From the NCBI GenBank assembly GCA_964551735.1, contig CAZKEF010000003.1, positions 124,001-188,000 on the forward strand: a stretch of DNA of 64,000 nt. The letters run 5' to 3'. The DNA is from DAOUAT01 sp964551735. Its GTDB lineage: Bacteria > Chloroflexota > Anaerolineae > CG2-30-64-16. Both the position numbers and the translations under genes were made by a program. Positions 35,601 to 44,203 of the stretch are shown piece by piece. Each line of letters opens with the position of its first letter. Within the stretch, counting starts at the first letter, position 1. A model generated the notes under the pieces. That model was not told the origin of the DNA. It ran no database searches and saw only the letters and a list, made by a program, of their open reading frames with translations.

Positions 35601-35815
35601 AAGCCACCGTCCGCGCCGAGCTGACCGAGCGGGTGCGTGCAGAAGTAAGCCGCAACCTTTCTGCTGCGACTGACGCAGATTTGACGGGGCAATCCGACCT
35701 GTGGAGTCACATCTTCGGCACGCGTACGGTTACGGATTGGGCGGCAATGGCTGCCATAATGCTGGCGCTCCTGGGCATCATCCTGGTCTTGATCAAGCGC
35801 AAGGATGTCGTGTGA
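32600..35815 (+). CDS. Triple-FHA ABCG-type transporter with coiled-coil insert
   Basis: Protein of 1071 aa with three FHA domains (RVGRQPDNDLVV; KIGRNPDNDIVI; RIGRAPENELRI, each followed by a conserved Ser and an Asn-Gly) over residues 15-335. Next is an ABC ATPase (about 345-580: Walker A GTGGAGKSTLLD, signature LSGGQQKRVSLG, Walker B LFFLDEATTGQD, H-loop ITHAT), in ABCG order (ATPase before membrane part). An ABC2-type membrane domain starts near 690. Between the penultimate and last helices is a long Gln/Glu/Lys/Ala-rich coiled coil (about 880-1025), predicted outside the membrane. FHA-ABC fusions such as Rv1747 are known to be regulated by Ser/Thr kinases; three FHAs and the coiled coil are distinctive. 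The ATPase segment (33600-34560) is AT-richer than both flanks. Confidence 0.93.
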   Translation: MPSVDASAAPICYGVLRARWLDGPSDEIQLTRPLLRVGRQPDNDLVVQHGSISGTHLEITFAREGVWVRDLGSRNGTFLNAERLPANQRALLPVDATLRLANSLELRLSPPPATGGAAMATPARLYLLPKPQPGLVIQQRSGQVQQIPLGEKPLKIGRNPDNDIVIADPVVSGRHAEILSHGGGRFSIEDLESRNGLTVRGQRIKSKPLRPGDALYIADQVRIEFRSDLCFASQLPAVEGKTSTEPIGIDLEGKKTIRIGRAPENELRIDDGRVSRYHAVIERVGMRYRIRDLHSHNGTFVNGKRVEKEQFIAEGDTIHVANVKMRFAEDGLQQTDGSGLRLDLMHLNKVVGKGKNLLQDISLSIRPREFVALVGTGGAGKSTLLDAMNGFRPATYGQVLVNGVDLYRHYDAYRTELGYVPQKDIMHHELTVHEALDYAAQLRMPADTSPKERETRIQQVLRELDMEHRRDLPIHKLSGGQQKRVSLGVELLTRPRLFFLDEATTGQDPALEREVMNLLRQLTIDPQEGRTIIIITHATKNVMLCDQVIFLTKGGYLAFFGPPDEALKYFDQYRGQEAKRLKPDFEFDDIYDLIDPDKALPPSASEKEKLALAAAWAQRYRQSPYYQKYVADRAREIHQTPQPSDPQRAGAATRQRPRTSPLRQFGILSSRSLAVLRRDPKSLAVLLAQAPLIGIMSLINLNKDIFTPGKGNQGDALQTLFLATIIVLLFGTVNAAREFTKEIPIYKRERMVNLKITPYVFSKVFVSGMFCLYQVAFYLFFTYFTTDWPNELMGVGGWTQLYLTLTLASLSGIMLGLLLSALSSNDGQAVALIPVILIPQFIFAGVMMPNLASTPVIPQIATSKWAVSALANITYVESLPLQSSNSETARKQKEAEAAYKQQEIQKEVDKIVAERLPTEVEKALADEVQKATDEQMRIQTELAQNKAEVQARKQMEGQILMTQAQKDQQVAKARQQAAAQVAANRPAIETQMREKLRPAVEATVRAELTERVRAEVSRNLSAATDADLTGQSDLWSHIFGTRTVTDWAAMAAIMLALLGIILVLIKRKDVV

Positions 35816-35819
35816 GGAC

Positions 35820-37154
35820 ATGTCTCGGGCAAAGCGGCTGCTGCTGATCAATCCTGCGCTTGGTGTTGATGGTCGGCGGCTGGCCAACGTCGCCGGTGTT
35901 ACAACCATGGAGCCGTTGGGGCTGGCTTACGTGGCAGCCGCAACCCCGGCTGGCTGGGAAATCCGACTGGTTGACGAAGTAGCGGAGCCCCTCGAGTCAC
36001 ACCTGGACGCGGATCTGGTAGGCATCACCGCCCTGACGGCCACGGCGCCGCGAGCGTATGAATTGGCAGCCGGCTTCCGGCGCCGGAGCATTCCGGTCGT
36101 GCTGGGCGGTCCGCACGCCTCCCTGGCACCTGATGAAGCGGCCCGTTACGCAGACGTCGTTTTTCGCGGCGAGGCGGAAGGGGCCTGGCCGGCGCTGATC
36201 GCCGATTTCGAGGCCGGGCGGTTACAGGCGCGCTATGAGGGTGGGGGGCCTCCGCTCGCCGGGGCGGTTTTTCCCCGACGAGACCTGTATCGGCAGCGTT
36301 ATGCTTTGACTCTGATTTCGGCCTCGCGCGGTTGTCACTACCGGTGCGAGTTCTGCGCCATCTGGAAGTTGGACAGTGGCCGCTTCCGTTGCCGCCCCGT
36401 GGAGGAGGTATGGGCCGAGTTGCAGCGCGCCCCGCGGGGTTGGGCCACGTTGTTCACCGATGATAACATCATGGCCGATCGCGACTGGGCAGTGGCATTG
36501 TTTCGTGGCATGGCCGAGCAGGGATTACGGCGACGTTTTGCGGTGCAAGCCTCCTTGAGCATCGCGGATGATGACGAGCTGCTGGGCTGGCTGCGGCGGG
36601 CCGGCTGTTTCGCCGTGATGACGGGGTTGGAGTCGGTCAGCGAAGCCAGCTTGCGGGCGATGCGTAAGGGGGTAAACCTGGGCATCGGTGTGGATCACTA
36701 CCGGGAAAAGATCGCCCAGATCCATGCGCACGGCCTGATGATCGCGGGCACCTTCATCTTCGGCAACGACGGCGATGGCCCGGACATTTTCCAACGCACC
36801 ACACGTTTTGTGCTGCAGGCCGGCGTTGACCTGGCGCACTTCGGCATCCTGGCGCCCGACCCCGGCACTGATGTGTACGACCGGCTGCGCCGCGAGGGCC
36901 GCCTGCTGTACACGAATTACCCGGAAGATTACGGGCGACACCATCTGGGCCAGGCATTGTTTGTGCCGCACGCCATGACCCCTGCAGCGCTCGAGGCCGG
37001 CGCCCGAGAGGCCGTGGCGGCCATCAGCGGCTGGCCTATCCTGCTGCGGCGGGGTTGGCGCACCTGGTGGGATACGGGCAACGCCTTCGCTGCGTTGATC
37101 GCCATGGCGTGGACGCGATCAGGGCTACGAGCGCGATCACGGGAGTCTGCCTGA
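35820..37154 (+). CDS. Cobalamin-binding-type radical SAM protein
   Basis: Protein of about 444 aa. An N-terminal B12-binding-like Rossmann domain (LLLINPALG, VGITALTATAPRAYELA, VVLGGPHASLAPDEA) precedes a radical SAM core with the cluster motif CHYRCEFCAIW (CxxxCxxC) near residue 172, then TDDNIMADRDWA and TGLESVSEASLRAMRKG. It resembles BchE/HpnJ-type enzymes. No substrate can be assigned. The start could also be 35805, which overlaps the transporter gene by 11 nt; coupling with the transporter hints that its product may be exported or modified by the system. A membrane function is not predicted. Confidence 0.88.
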   Translation: MSRAKRLLLINPALGVDGRRLANVAGVTTMEPLGLAYVAAATPAGWEIRLVDEVAEPLESHLDADLVGITALTATAPRAYELAAGFRRRSIPVVLGGPHASLAPDEAARYADVVFRGEAEGAWPALIADFEAGRLQARYEGGGPPLAGAVFPRRDLYRQRYALTLISASRGCHYRCEFCAIWKLDSGRFRCRPVEEVWAELQRAPRGWATLFTDDNIMADRDWAVALFRGMAEQGLRRRFAVQASLSIADDDELLGWLRRAGCFAVMTGLESVSEASLRAMRKGVNLGIGVDHYREKIAQIHAHGLMIAGTFIFGNDGDGPDIFQRTTRFVLQAGVDLAHFGILAPDPGTDVYDRLRREGRLLYTNYPEDYGRHHLGQALFVPHAMTPAALEAGAREAVAAISGWPILLRRGWRTWWDTGNAFAALIAMAWTRSGLRARSRESA

Positions 37155-37181
37155 TTTGTCGGCTTTGTGAGAGAGGTCATA

Positions 37182-39053
37182 GTGACGTTTCGTCCCGGCG
37201 AAGTGCTGCAAGATCGTTACGAGGTCGTGAGCCTGATCGGACGCGGCGGGTTTAGCTTCGTCTACCTGGCGCGTGACCATGTCACGCGCACCGAGGTGGC
37301 GATCAAGGAGATGGTGCCGCCGCCGGTGGATGAGCGGCTCTGGCTGCATTTCTTTCGACAAGAGGGACGGATCGGCATGCGCCTGCAGCATCCCCGGATC
37401 GTTAAGGCGCATGAGTTGTTCCAGCGGGATGCTTCCTACTGTCTGGTGATGGCATACGTGTCGGGTGGCTCCCTGGCCGACTGGTTGCGCGCAGAGCAAA
37501 ACTGGCGGCTAAGCGAGGCGGTGCGCCTGGGGCTGGAGTGCGCGGAAGGCCTGGCATATGCGCACGGCCAGGGTATCGTGCATTGCGATATCAAGCCAAC
37601 CAATATCCTGTTGGATACCGGCCAGCATGTCAAGGTCAGCGACTTCGGGCTGGCGCACGTCGCGTCCGAGTTGGGGTCCAGTTCATGGCGCGGGAGCAGC
37701 GATCTGGCGGCCGGAACCCTCTATTACATGGCGCCGGAACAGTTGCGCGGCGAGCGGTCCGACCCCCGCATTGACGTGTATGCCTTCGGCGCGACTTTCT
37801 ACCAGATGCTGGCCGGCGCGCCTTACCTGGACTTCGAGCTGAAGTCCACGCCGGAGTCGCACGCCAACAACATCGTGATGATCAAAAATCAGCCGCCGCG
37901 GCCGCTGACCATCGGCCGAGATGGACAACCTCTGCCGGACGACCTGCGCCGGATCGTGCTCAAGTGCCTGGCGAAGCAGCCCTGGGAACGTTACTATGAG
38001 GCAGGCGACTTGTATCGCGCGCTGTCGGCCTGGTATGCCGCCCATCAACCCGGTGCAGCGCCAGACGTCTCACCGACGCCGGAGCAAGCGGAGAATGAGG
38101 CGGTCATGGCCGAACGGACACGCGTCATTGCGTCAAAGGCTGTGTCGCCAGTGCCGCAGGCGGTAGACCCAGGGCCGACAAAGCCAGAGGCGCAAGCCAG
38201 ATTGACGCCGATCCCTCAGGCTCAGCAGACACCGGGCCTGGACTGGGCTGCGCTCCTGGCGATCTTCGTGGCTGCCCTGGTTGGTATGGGGCTATGGGTT
38301 GTGGGCACGACCCTGTTCTCGGACGCTGAGGATCTCTTTTTTGCTCTGATCGCGCCGGCCCTGTGGGGGATAAGCGGCGTCGCGCTGGTCCTGCCGATGG
38401 CTCTTGCCTGGCGTTGGCCCACCAGGTCACATGGGAACCGTGGCTTGATCGGATGGTTTCTGGCGCTCAACATCGCGGCCATTGGCATCAGTGTGCAAAC
38501 CGTTGCCCTGCTTTTTCCCCTTTCTGCCCTCGTATCAGATGATTCGTTCATCCGAGGGTGGCTGCACCTGATCTACTGGTTTCCGATCCTGGTGTTGTTG
38601 GCTTTTTTGACATGGTTATTTTTGCGCGGCCTGGGACGGGCGGCCGCGGTCGGCCGTCATCTGGAGGTCTGGGCGGTGATTTCCGGGTGGTTCAGCGGCC
38701 ATTTCGGGACATTGGTTGCCAGCAGGTTAGAGGGCGAGTTATCGTCGATCGCACCGCAAGCCTCAGCACTTGCAAGGATCGCCAGGGGTGACGCCCTCTC
38801 CTTGTTGCTGACCATGCTCGTCGTGCTGGTTTCTTTGGGACTCTTGTTGAACCTGCGGCCGCGCCCTTGGCTGATCCTGACTGCCCTTACGCTGCTTGGT
38901 GGTCTGCTGACCGTGTTTATGATGCTGGTGCTGGGGATTGATGCTGGCGGCCAGGCGGTGAGCCGCTGGCTGCTCATCGCCTCGGCGGTTGCCACGGCGA
39001 TCGGGTTCACGGCCGGCACAGCCATCATACGAGTGGAAGAAAGCAACTGGTGA
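37182..39053 (+). CDS. Ser/Thr kinase with about seven C-terminal membrane helices
   Basis: Protein of about 623 aa. The kinase (about 10-275) has LIGRGGFSFVYLARD, VAIKEMV, HCDIKPTNILL (HCD variant), DFGLAHV and GTLYYMAPEQL. Its closest in-window relative by sequence is the DGR target kinase: both share HCD, FxFVYLA and a TYLDFE/PYLDFE stretch. After a Pro/Gln linker the last 280 residues contain about seven hydrophobic helices and no obvious extracellular domain, suggesting the membrane itself or a partner is sensed. The GTG at 37182 follows AGAGAGG; an earlier GTG at 37167 is possible. It begins 28 nt after the radical SAM gene. Confidence 0.9.
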   Translation: MTFRPGEVLQDRYEVVSLIGRGGFSFVYLARDHVTRTEVAIKEMVPPPVDERLWLHFFRQEGRIGMRLQHPRIVKAHELFQRDASYCLVMAYVSGGSLADWLRAEQNWRLSEAVRLGLECAEGLAYAHGQGIVHCDIKPTNILLDTGQHVKVSDFGLAHVASELGSSSWRGSSDLAAGTLYYMAPEQLRGERSDPRIDVYAFGATFYQMLAGAPYLDFELKSTPESHANNIVMIKNQPPRPLTIGRDGQPLPDDLRRIVLKCLAKQPWERYYEAGDLYRALSAWYAAHQPGAAPDVSPTPEQAENEAVMAERTRVIASKAVSPVPQAVDPGPTKPEAQARLTPIPQAQQTPGLDWAALLAIFVAALVGMGLWVVGTTLFSDAEDLFFALIAPALWGISGVALVLPMALAWRWPTRSHGNRGLIGWFLALNIAAIGISVQTVALLFPLSALVSDDSFIRGWLHLIYWFPILVLLAFLTWLFLRGLGRAAAVGRHLEVWAVISGWFSGHFGTLVASRLEGELSSIAPQASALARIARGDALSLLLTMLVVLVSLGLLLNLRPRPWLILTALTLLGGLLTVFMMLVLGIDAGGQAVSRWLLIASAVATAIGFTAGTAIIRVEESNW

Positions 39054-39060
39054 GCTTACA

Positions 39061-40797
39061 ATGATCGGTCAGACCCTCAAAGGCACGTACAAACTCTACG
39101 ACAAGGTCGGCAGCGGCGGGTTCGCCACGGTCTACCTGGGCCGCAACCTGCGCACCAACCAGATCGTGGCGGTGAAGGTGCTCAAGGAGGAATCGGCCGA
39201 GGTTCCCGGGATGGTGGAGCGGTTTCGCCGCGAGGCGCAGTTGATCCAGGGCCTCGATCATCCCAAGCTGGTGCGCGTGCTGGATTATGGGGTCGAGGAC
39301 GGCCGTCATTTCCTGGTCATGGAGTATGTGCAAGGTAAAACCCTGGCCCAGGTGATCGCGGAGCGAGGGCCGCTGCCGGTGGAGCAGACGGTGCGCTATG
39401 TCACCCAGGTCTGCGGCGCGTTGGCGCACGCGCACCAGCGCGGCATCGTTCATCGCGACATCAAGCCGGGGAACCTGATGGTGACCCCAGAAGGCGTCGT
39501 GAAGGTGATGGATTTCGGCATCGCCAAGATCGCGGCCATTACCGCGCTGACCCACAGCGGGCAGACCATGGGCACCCCGCGCTACATGTCGCCGGAGATG
39601 ATCAAGGGCGAGCCGGTGGACGCGCGCGGGGATATCTACTCGCTGGGCGTGGTGCTCTACGAACTGCTGGCAGGCCAGGCCCCGTTCGATGCCGAGAGCC
39701 CCTGGACGGTGATGCGCCAGCACATCGAGACCCCCCCGCGGCCGATCGGTGAGCTGCGCCGCGGGTTGCCAGCCTGGCTGGAGGCCGCGGTGGCGCGCAC
39801 CCTGGCCAAGGACCCGGCCGCCCGGTTCCAGACGCCGGCTGAGCTGGCGGCCGCGTTGGAGATGGGGCGCGCGCGGATGAACGCAGGAGCAGTATCTCCA
39901 TCGGTCCCGCCGTCGCCTGCGACCCAGCCGGTAGCGCGGCCTGTCACTCCCCTGCCAACAACGAATCCCGCTGGTCAGATGAGAGCCGACACGCCCCGGC
40001 CCGCGCGCGGCAAGGCGCCGGTATTCCTGATACTGGCGGTGATCGTCGTGGCGCTGGCACTGGTGGGCGTCTTCATCCTGCTGCCGGCTCTCAAGTCGCC
40101 GCCGGCGCAGGTCGAACCCCCGCTGGCGCCGCCTGCCGCCCCGGCTGTACAGCCCACGGCAACCCTGGCGCAGGGGACGATCATACCGCCCGTCCGCGAG
40201 ACGCCGGGCAGCGCCGTGCCGTTGACCCCGAGCGCCACCTTGCAGCCAACAGATATCAACACGGAGCCCACCGCCACGCTGGCGCCGATAGCAGCGCCTA
40301 CGAACACGGCCGCGCCCCGGCCGGCGACCGCGACGCTGCAGACCGGGCGAGGTGGTGTCACCCCCACCGCACCGTCGCGACGCGTGCCGCCGCCGGTGTT
40401 GGGCGATCCGAACGGCGCCACGGTATCCGGGCGCATAACATTCAGTTGGGGCACTGGTGGGTATGGATTGCGTCAGGGCGAAGGCTATGCCCTCTTGGTC
40501 TGGAAGGCCGATGATCCAGGTTACCAGGGCAAGAGCGGGCTCGACCTGCCGTCCCTGTTCGATGCCTGTGCCGTGCCCTACATAGGCCTGAGCTTTGAGG
40601 GCGATCCCGGCGCCATCAACGGCCCCGGCGATTACAACTGGACGGTGGTGGTGGTGGATATGAACCGGAAAGACGCAACCGGGCGCCGCTGCGTGGTGAT
40701 CAGCGACCAGCCGGGGCCGCATCGGTTTACGTACGCGCCGAGCGCGCCGTCTGCGCCTGTGACGGCGGTATCACCAACACCAATACCACCACCATGA
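39061..40797 (+). CDS. Receptor Ser/Thr kinase with Ig-like ectodomain shared with the PP2C at 58588
   Basis: Protein of 578 aa. Kinase at about 11-270 (KVGSGGFATVYLG, VAVKVLKEE, VHRDIKPGNLM, DFGIAKI, GTPRYMSPEM), a full RD-type kinase. Membrane helix at about 318-342 (LILAVIVVALALVGVFILL), Pro/Thr linker, then an extracellular beta-domain at about 440-575 (PPPVLGDPNGATVSG, GEGYALLVWKADDPGYQGKS, DYNWTVVVVD). Helix, linker and ectodomain recur in the PP2C phosphatase gene, including 96 identical nucleotides (40226-40321). It starts 7 nt after the previous kinase. The shared sensor implies that kinase and phosphatase answer the same signal. Confidence 0.93.
   Translation: MIGQTLKGTYKLYDKVGSGGFATVYLGRNLRTNQIVAVKVLKEESAEVPGMVERFRREAQLIQGLDHPKLVRVLDYGVEDGRHFLVMEYVQGKTLAQVIAERGPLPVEQTVRYVTQVCGALAHAHQRGIVHRDIKPGNLMVTPEGVVKVMDFGIAKIAAITALTHSGQTMGTPRYMSPEMIKGEPVDARGDIYSLGVVLYELLAGQAPFDAESPWTVMRQHIETPPRPIGELRRGLPAWLEAAVARTLAKDPAARFQTPAELAAALEMGRARMNAGAVSPSVPPSPATQPVARPVTPLPTTNPAGQMRADTPRPARGKAPVFLILAVIVVALALVGVFILLPALKSPPAQVEPPLAPPAAPAVQPTATLAQGTIIPPVRETPGSAVPLTPSATLQPTDINTEPTATLAPIAAPTNTAAPRPATATLQTGRGGVTPTAPSRRVPPPVLGDPNGATVSGRITFSWGTGGYGLRQGEGYALLVWKADDPGYQGKSGLDLPSLFDACAVPYIGLSFEGDPGAINGPGDYNWTVVVVDMNRKDATGRRCVVISDQPGPHRFTYAPSAPSAPVTAVSPTPIPPP
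40226..40321 (+). repeat. 96-nt exact duplicate of 59690-59785
   Basis: Encodes part of the Pro/Thr linker (SATLQPTDINTEPT...) in the kinase. The copy in the PP2C gene is identical base for base and lies 19.5 kb away in the same orientation. Flanking homology extends, with scattered differences, through the ectodomain. Confidence 0.9.
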
Positions 40798-40822
40798 TCG
40801 TGCGTTATTGGAGACATATCAC

Positions 40823-43384
40823 ATGATCATTGCGCCCGGCCATACACTGGGTAAATACCGCATCGAAGCCGAGATCGGGCGCGGCGGGATGGGGGTCGTT
40901 TACCGCGGGTACGATCCGGCGTTGCGCCGGTCGGTGGCGATCAAGGTGCTGCCCCCGCAGATGACCTACGACGCGCAGTTCGTGGGGCGGTTCCGGCAGG
41001 AGGCGGTGATGGCGGCCAGCCTGCGACACCCCGGCATCGTCACGATCCACGATGTGGGGCAGCAGGGTGAGACGCACTACATCGTCATGGAGTACCTGGA
41101 AGGGGAGACGCTGGAGGGGTGGCTGCGCCGGCAGGGGCCGTTGAGCGTGGCGCAGGCAAGCCGGATTGTGCAGCAGGTGGCCGAGGCGCTGGACTATGCG
41201 CACAGCCGCGGGGTGATCCACCGGGACATCAAGCCGGCAAACATCATGATGGGACCGGACGGCCGGGTCACGTTGATGGATTTCGGGTTGGTGCGCGCGG
41301 CCGAGGGCACGAGCCTGACGCGATCGGGGCAGGTGATGGGCACGCCGGAGTACATGGCGCCGGAGCAGGCGCTGGGCGAGGCGGTGGACGCGCGGAGCGA
41401 TGTGTACGCGTTGGGGGTGCTGGCCTACAAGCTGTTGAGCGGCCAGGTGCCGTTCTCGCGCTCGACCCCGTATGCGACGACCTATGCGCACATCCACGAT
41501 CCGCTGCCGCCGCTGCGCTTGGTGCGAGGCGATCTCCCGGCGGGCCTGGAAGCGGTGGTGGGCACGGCGCTGGCCAAGCGGCCGGAGGCGCGCTACCAAC
41601 GCGCCGGCGAGTTCGCGGCCGCGCTGACCGCTGCCGCGACGGGCCAGGCGCGGCCTGCGCCCCAGCCGGCCCGCACAGGGGGGGCGCCAGCGAGACCGCG
41701 CCGCGGGCTCTGGCTGGCAGGAGCCGGCCTCCTGGTGTTCGTTGTCGCGGCCGTTGTCTGGGTGCTCAGCCGGCCATCGGCCGATGAGTCCACCCGGCAG
41801 GCGTCAGCAGGCGCCGTTGCCCAACCCGCGCCGACGCGCACTACGGCGGCCATGGAGGTGTCTGCGCCGACCGTGCCGGGCCCGCTTGTAACAGCGTCTC
41901 TGGCGTCAGGGGCTTCTACACCGACTGCAGGAGCGGTTGCGGGACGCGCCACTGCGACGCCGTCGGCCACGATCGGGCCGGGAGCACCGGCAGCTCGGCC
42001 GACCGCTACGCCTGACGCCCAGGTGGCGTCTGCTGCTGGCGGCGCGCCAGCTCTGACGCCTTCGGTCACCGCGGTGGAGGCGACGCCGCGCCTGATTGTT
42101 TCCCGAACGGTCAACATGCGCAGCGGCCCGGGCACCAACTACCCCGTGATCGGCCAGCTGGCGGCTGGGCAGACGGCCGAGATCACTGGCAGGAACGCTG
42201 CGGGCGACTGGTGGCAGTTTAACTACAACGGGCAGTTGCTGTGGGTCTCGGCTCAGGTCGTCCAAGTGAACGGCTCCTTGGGAGAGGTCGCGGTGGTGGC
42301 TGTGCCGATTTTACCTCCGCCGGCAACTGCTTCCGGGTCAAACTTCGTGCAATTGTCTCTGGTAGCGTTGGCGAATGCTAACCTCAAAGATGGCTACGCC
42401 AACCCACCTCTGGGCCAGGTTACGTTGGGCGGTGTACCGTTCGACCTTAAGGCGGGCGAGACGGTGACGACCCAGGCCGCGCCGCTGCCGAACAATCTGA
42501 CGCGCATCTGGCTGCCGGCCTCAGCCGCCAACGTCCGGACCGTATACCTGTTGCTCACAGGCGGAGATCTCTATCTGGACTACGATCGCCGGCCCTTCGG
42601 CAAGGTGCGGTTGCTTTTCGCTGATAACCGCGACTATGCCCTGGATTTGATCGGCGGCATCAACGTGCGCGAATGGAAGCATGGCAGCGGGGTGGTCACC
42701 AGCGTAACCAGCCCCGATGTGTCGGAGGTGTGGCGGAGCAGCGACCGATATGACGGTAGCCCCGCCATCATTGATCTGTTGCGCATCGCTGTGCCGGCCG
42801 ACCTCCAGAGCCGCAGGTTGGAAGGCCTCGAGATCCTGGATACCAGCGCAGCAACCGTGGGCAACCTGGATCCGGCCATCAACCTGCTGGGTGTGACCCT
42901 GGCAGTTGAAGCGCCGCCTGCGCCGCCGACGGCGACCCCGCTCCCCGCCTGCGGCAGCCAGCCGGGGCCGACTTTCGCCAGGGTGTGGGATCGCGTGCGC
43001 ATCGGTTGTCCCACCGGGCAGGAGACGGGTGTGCCTACAGCTTATGAGCCGTTCGAGCGGGGCTGGATGCTCTGGCGTAGCGATAACGATGGGCACTATG
43101 CCCTGTTCAGTGACGGCCGTTTTGCAGTCTATTGGTACCCGGCAGCTGAGCCGCCCAATTATGCGTGCCCTGAGGCTGCGTCGGCCGGGATGCCCCGGCG
43201 CGGGTTCAGCCGGGTGTGGTGCGAGAACCCGGATGTGCGCCAGCGCATCGGCCGGGCACTGAGCGATGAAGTGGGCGATTATCGCCCCGTACAGACCTTC
43301 GAACGCGGGTTCATGGTCTACGTTAAGGAACGCGGCACGGTTGTTTCGGTGTACGATGATGGCGCCTGGAAGGAAGTGCGCTGA
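40823..43384 (+). CDS. Receptor Ser/Thr kinase with SH3b ectodomain
   Basis: Protein of 853 aa. Kinase at about 11-272 (EIGRGGMGVVYRG, VAIKVLPPQM, IHRDIKPANIM, DFGLVRA, GTPEYMAPEQAL), PknB-like. Membrane helix at about 293-314 (LWLAGAGLLVFVVAAVVWVL). After a long Thr/Ala/Pro linker comes SH3b (about 421-489, VNMRSGPGTNYPVIG, GRNAAGDWWQFNYNG), closely similar to the SH3b of the DGR target kinase. The C-terminal 350 residues hold a beta-rich domain (VQLSLVALANANLKDGY, WLPASAANVRTVYLLLTGGD) and a final Trp/Cys-containing part (GCPTGQETGVPTAYEPFERG) with paired repeats. The ATG at 40823 follows GGAGA. Confidence 0.92.
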   Translation: MIIAPGHTLGKYRIEAEIGRGGMGVVYRGYDPALRRSVAIKVLPPQMTYDAQFVGRFRQEAVMAASLRHPGIVTIHDVGQQGETHYIVMEYLEGETLEGWLRRQGPLSVAQASRIVQQVAEALDYAHSRGVIHRDIKPANIMMGPDGRVTLMDFGLVRAAEGTSLTRSGQVMGTPEYMAPEQALGEAVDARSDVYALGVLAYKLLSGQVPFSRSTPYATTYAHIHDPLPPLRLVRGDLPAGLEAVVGTALAKRPEARYQRAGEFAAALTAAATGQARPAPQPARTGGAPARPRRGLWLAGAGLLVFVVAAVVWVLSRPSADESTRQASAGAVAQPAPTRTTAAMEVSAPTVPGPLVTASLASGASTPTAGAVAGRATATPSATIGPGAPAARPTATPDAQVASAAGGAPALTPSVTAVEATPRLIVSRTVNMRSGPGTNYPVIGQLAAGQTAEITGRNAAGDWWQFNYNGQLLWVSAQVVQVNGSLGEVAVVAVPILPPPATASGSNFVQLSLVALANANLKDGYANPPLGQVTLGGVPFDLKAGETVTTQAAPLPNNLTRIWLPASAANVRTVYLLLTGGDLYLDYDRRPFGKVRLLFADNRDYALDLIGGINVREWKHGSGVVTSVTSPDVSEVWRSSDRYDGSPAIIDLLRIAVPADLQSRRLEGLEILDTSAATVGNLDPAINLLGVTLAVEAPPAPPTATPLPACGSQPGPTFARVWDRVRIGCPTGQETGVPTAYEPFERGWMLWRSDNDGHYALFSDGRFAVYWYPAAEPPNYACPEAASAGMPRRGFSRVWCENPDVRQRIGRALSDEVGDYRPVQTFERGFMVYVKERGTVVSVYDDGAWKEVR

Positions 43385-43407
43385 ATTCCGGCCGGAAAGA
43401 GAGAACC

Positions 43408-44187
43408 ATGCGACAATACGATGACCAGGGTGCTACCTACGACGAAATCACCACGCGGCTGCCGCTTTCTAAGCAGGAAGCGTCAGACCCGCAGGGAGAT
43501 GCTGCAAGCGCCCTGGAACCGCCCTACCCACCTGCTGAGCGCGCGGATTCCGCTGGGCGGTCCGTTGAGTTGCCGCCGCCGCTACCGCCGGTTGTCCCGG
43601 TTGTGGACGAGATACCCACGCCGCCCTACCTGCCGGTGGTGGTTGCACCGCCTCCGAGTGCGCAGGGCCGCCAGGGGCGCGGCGTCGGTCTTTCGATAGC
43701 GGCCCTGATCTGCTCTCTGCTGGCCCTGGCTGTGACAGGCCTGTTGACCTGGCGGTTGTCCTACGTCGGCCAGGGCACGCTGGCGCTGCTGGATGGAACC
43801 ATCAGCCAACTGGAGTCCGTATGTGGCGAAGGGGCAAAGCCGTTCACCTTCGTTTTTTCGGAGACCGTGCGCTTCAAGGGTGAGGTGCCCCTGCCGGAGG
43901 GCCTGGTCTTCCCGTTCAAAGGCAATATCCCGATCAACACCGTGGTGCGGATTGAGGTGACAGGGTTCCCCGGCACGCCCACACTAGAAGTACCTATCAA
44001 CACCACTGTGCCCATTGATACGAAGGTGCCTATACCTGGCGGGATCAAAATCCCCATTGATACCGCGGTGCCGGTGCGCCAGGAGATCCCTATCAATCTG
44101 TGCGGCGATGACAGCCCGCTGGCCGGATTCCTGGAGCGTACTATCGAGGATTTACGATCCTTGCGCGATCTGATGCGCTTTCCCTGA
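43408..44187 (+). CDS. Single-pass membrane protein with Pro-rich cytosolic tail
   Basis: Protein of 259 aa, family not recognised. The N-terminal cytosolic part is Pro-rich (ELPPPLPPVVPVVDE, VAPPPS) with several Ser/Thr, a plausible kinase substrate. One membrane helix (GLSIAALICSLLALAVTGLL) is followed by a coil and a run of alternating hydrophobic strands of repeated form (IPINTVVRIEV, VPINTTVPIDTKVPI, IPIDTAVPVRQEIPI), suggesting a small beta-structure outside. Lies between a kinase and a PP2C in the same orientation, 23 nt after the kinase stop, hence probably in their operon. Confidence 0.75.
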   Translation: MRQYDDQGATYDEITTRLPLSKQEASDPQGDAASALEPPYPPAERADSAGRSVELPPPLPPVVPVVDEIPTPPYLPVVVAPPPSAQGRQGRGVGLSIAALICSLLALAVTGLLTWRLSYVGQGTLALLDGTISQLESVCGEGAKPFTFVFSETVRFKGEVPLPEGLVFPFKGNIPINTVVRIEVTGFPGTPTLEVPINTTVPIDTKVPIPGGIKIPIDTAVPVRQEIPINLCGDDSPLAGFLERTIEDLRSLRDLMRFP

Positions 44188-44203
44188 AAGGAGGTCCGTT
44201 CCT

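Noticed and set aside
36338..36971. Antisense frames within the radical SAM gene and similar shadows elsewhere
   Set aside because: They overlap strongly supported genes, have no ribosome binding sites or family motifs, and follow codon-phase artefacts.
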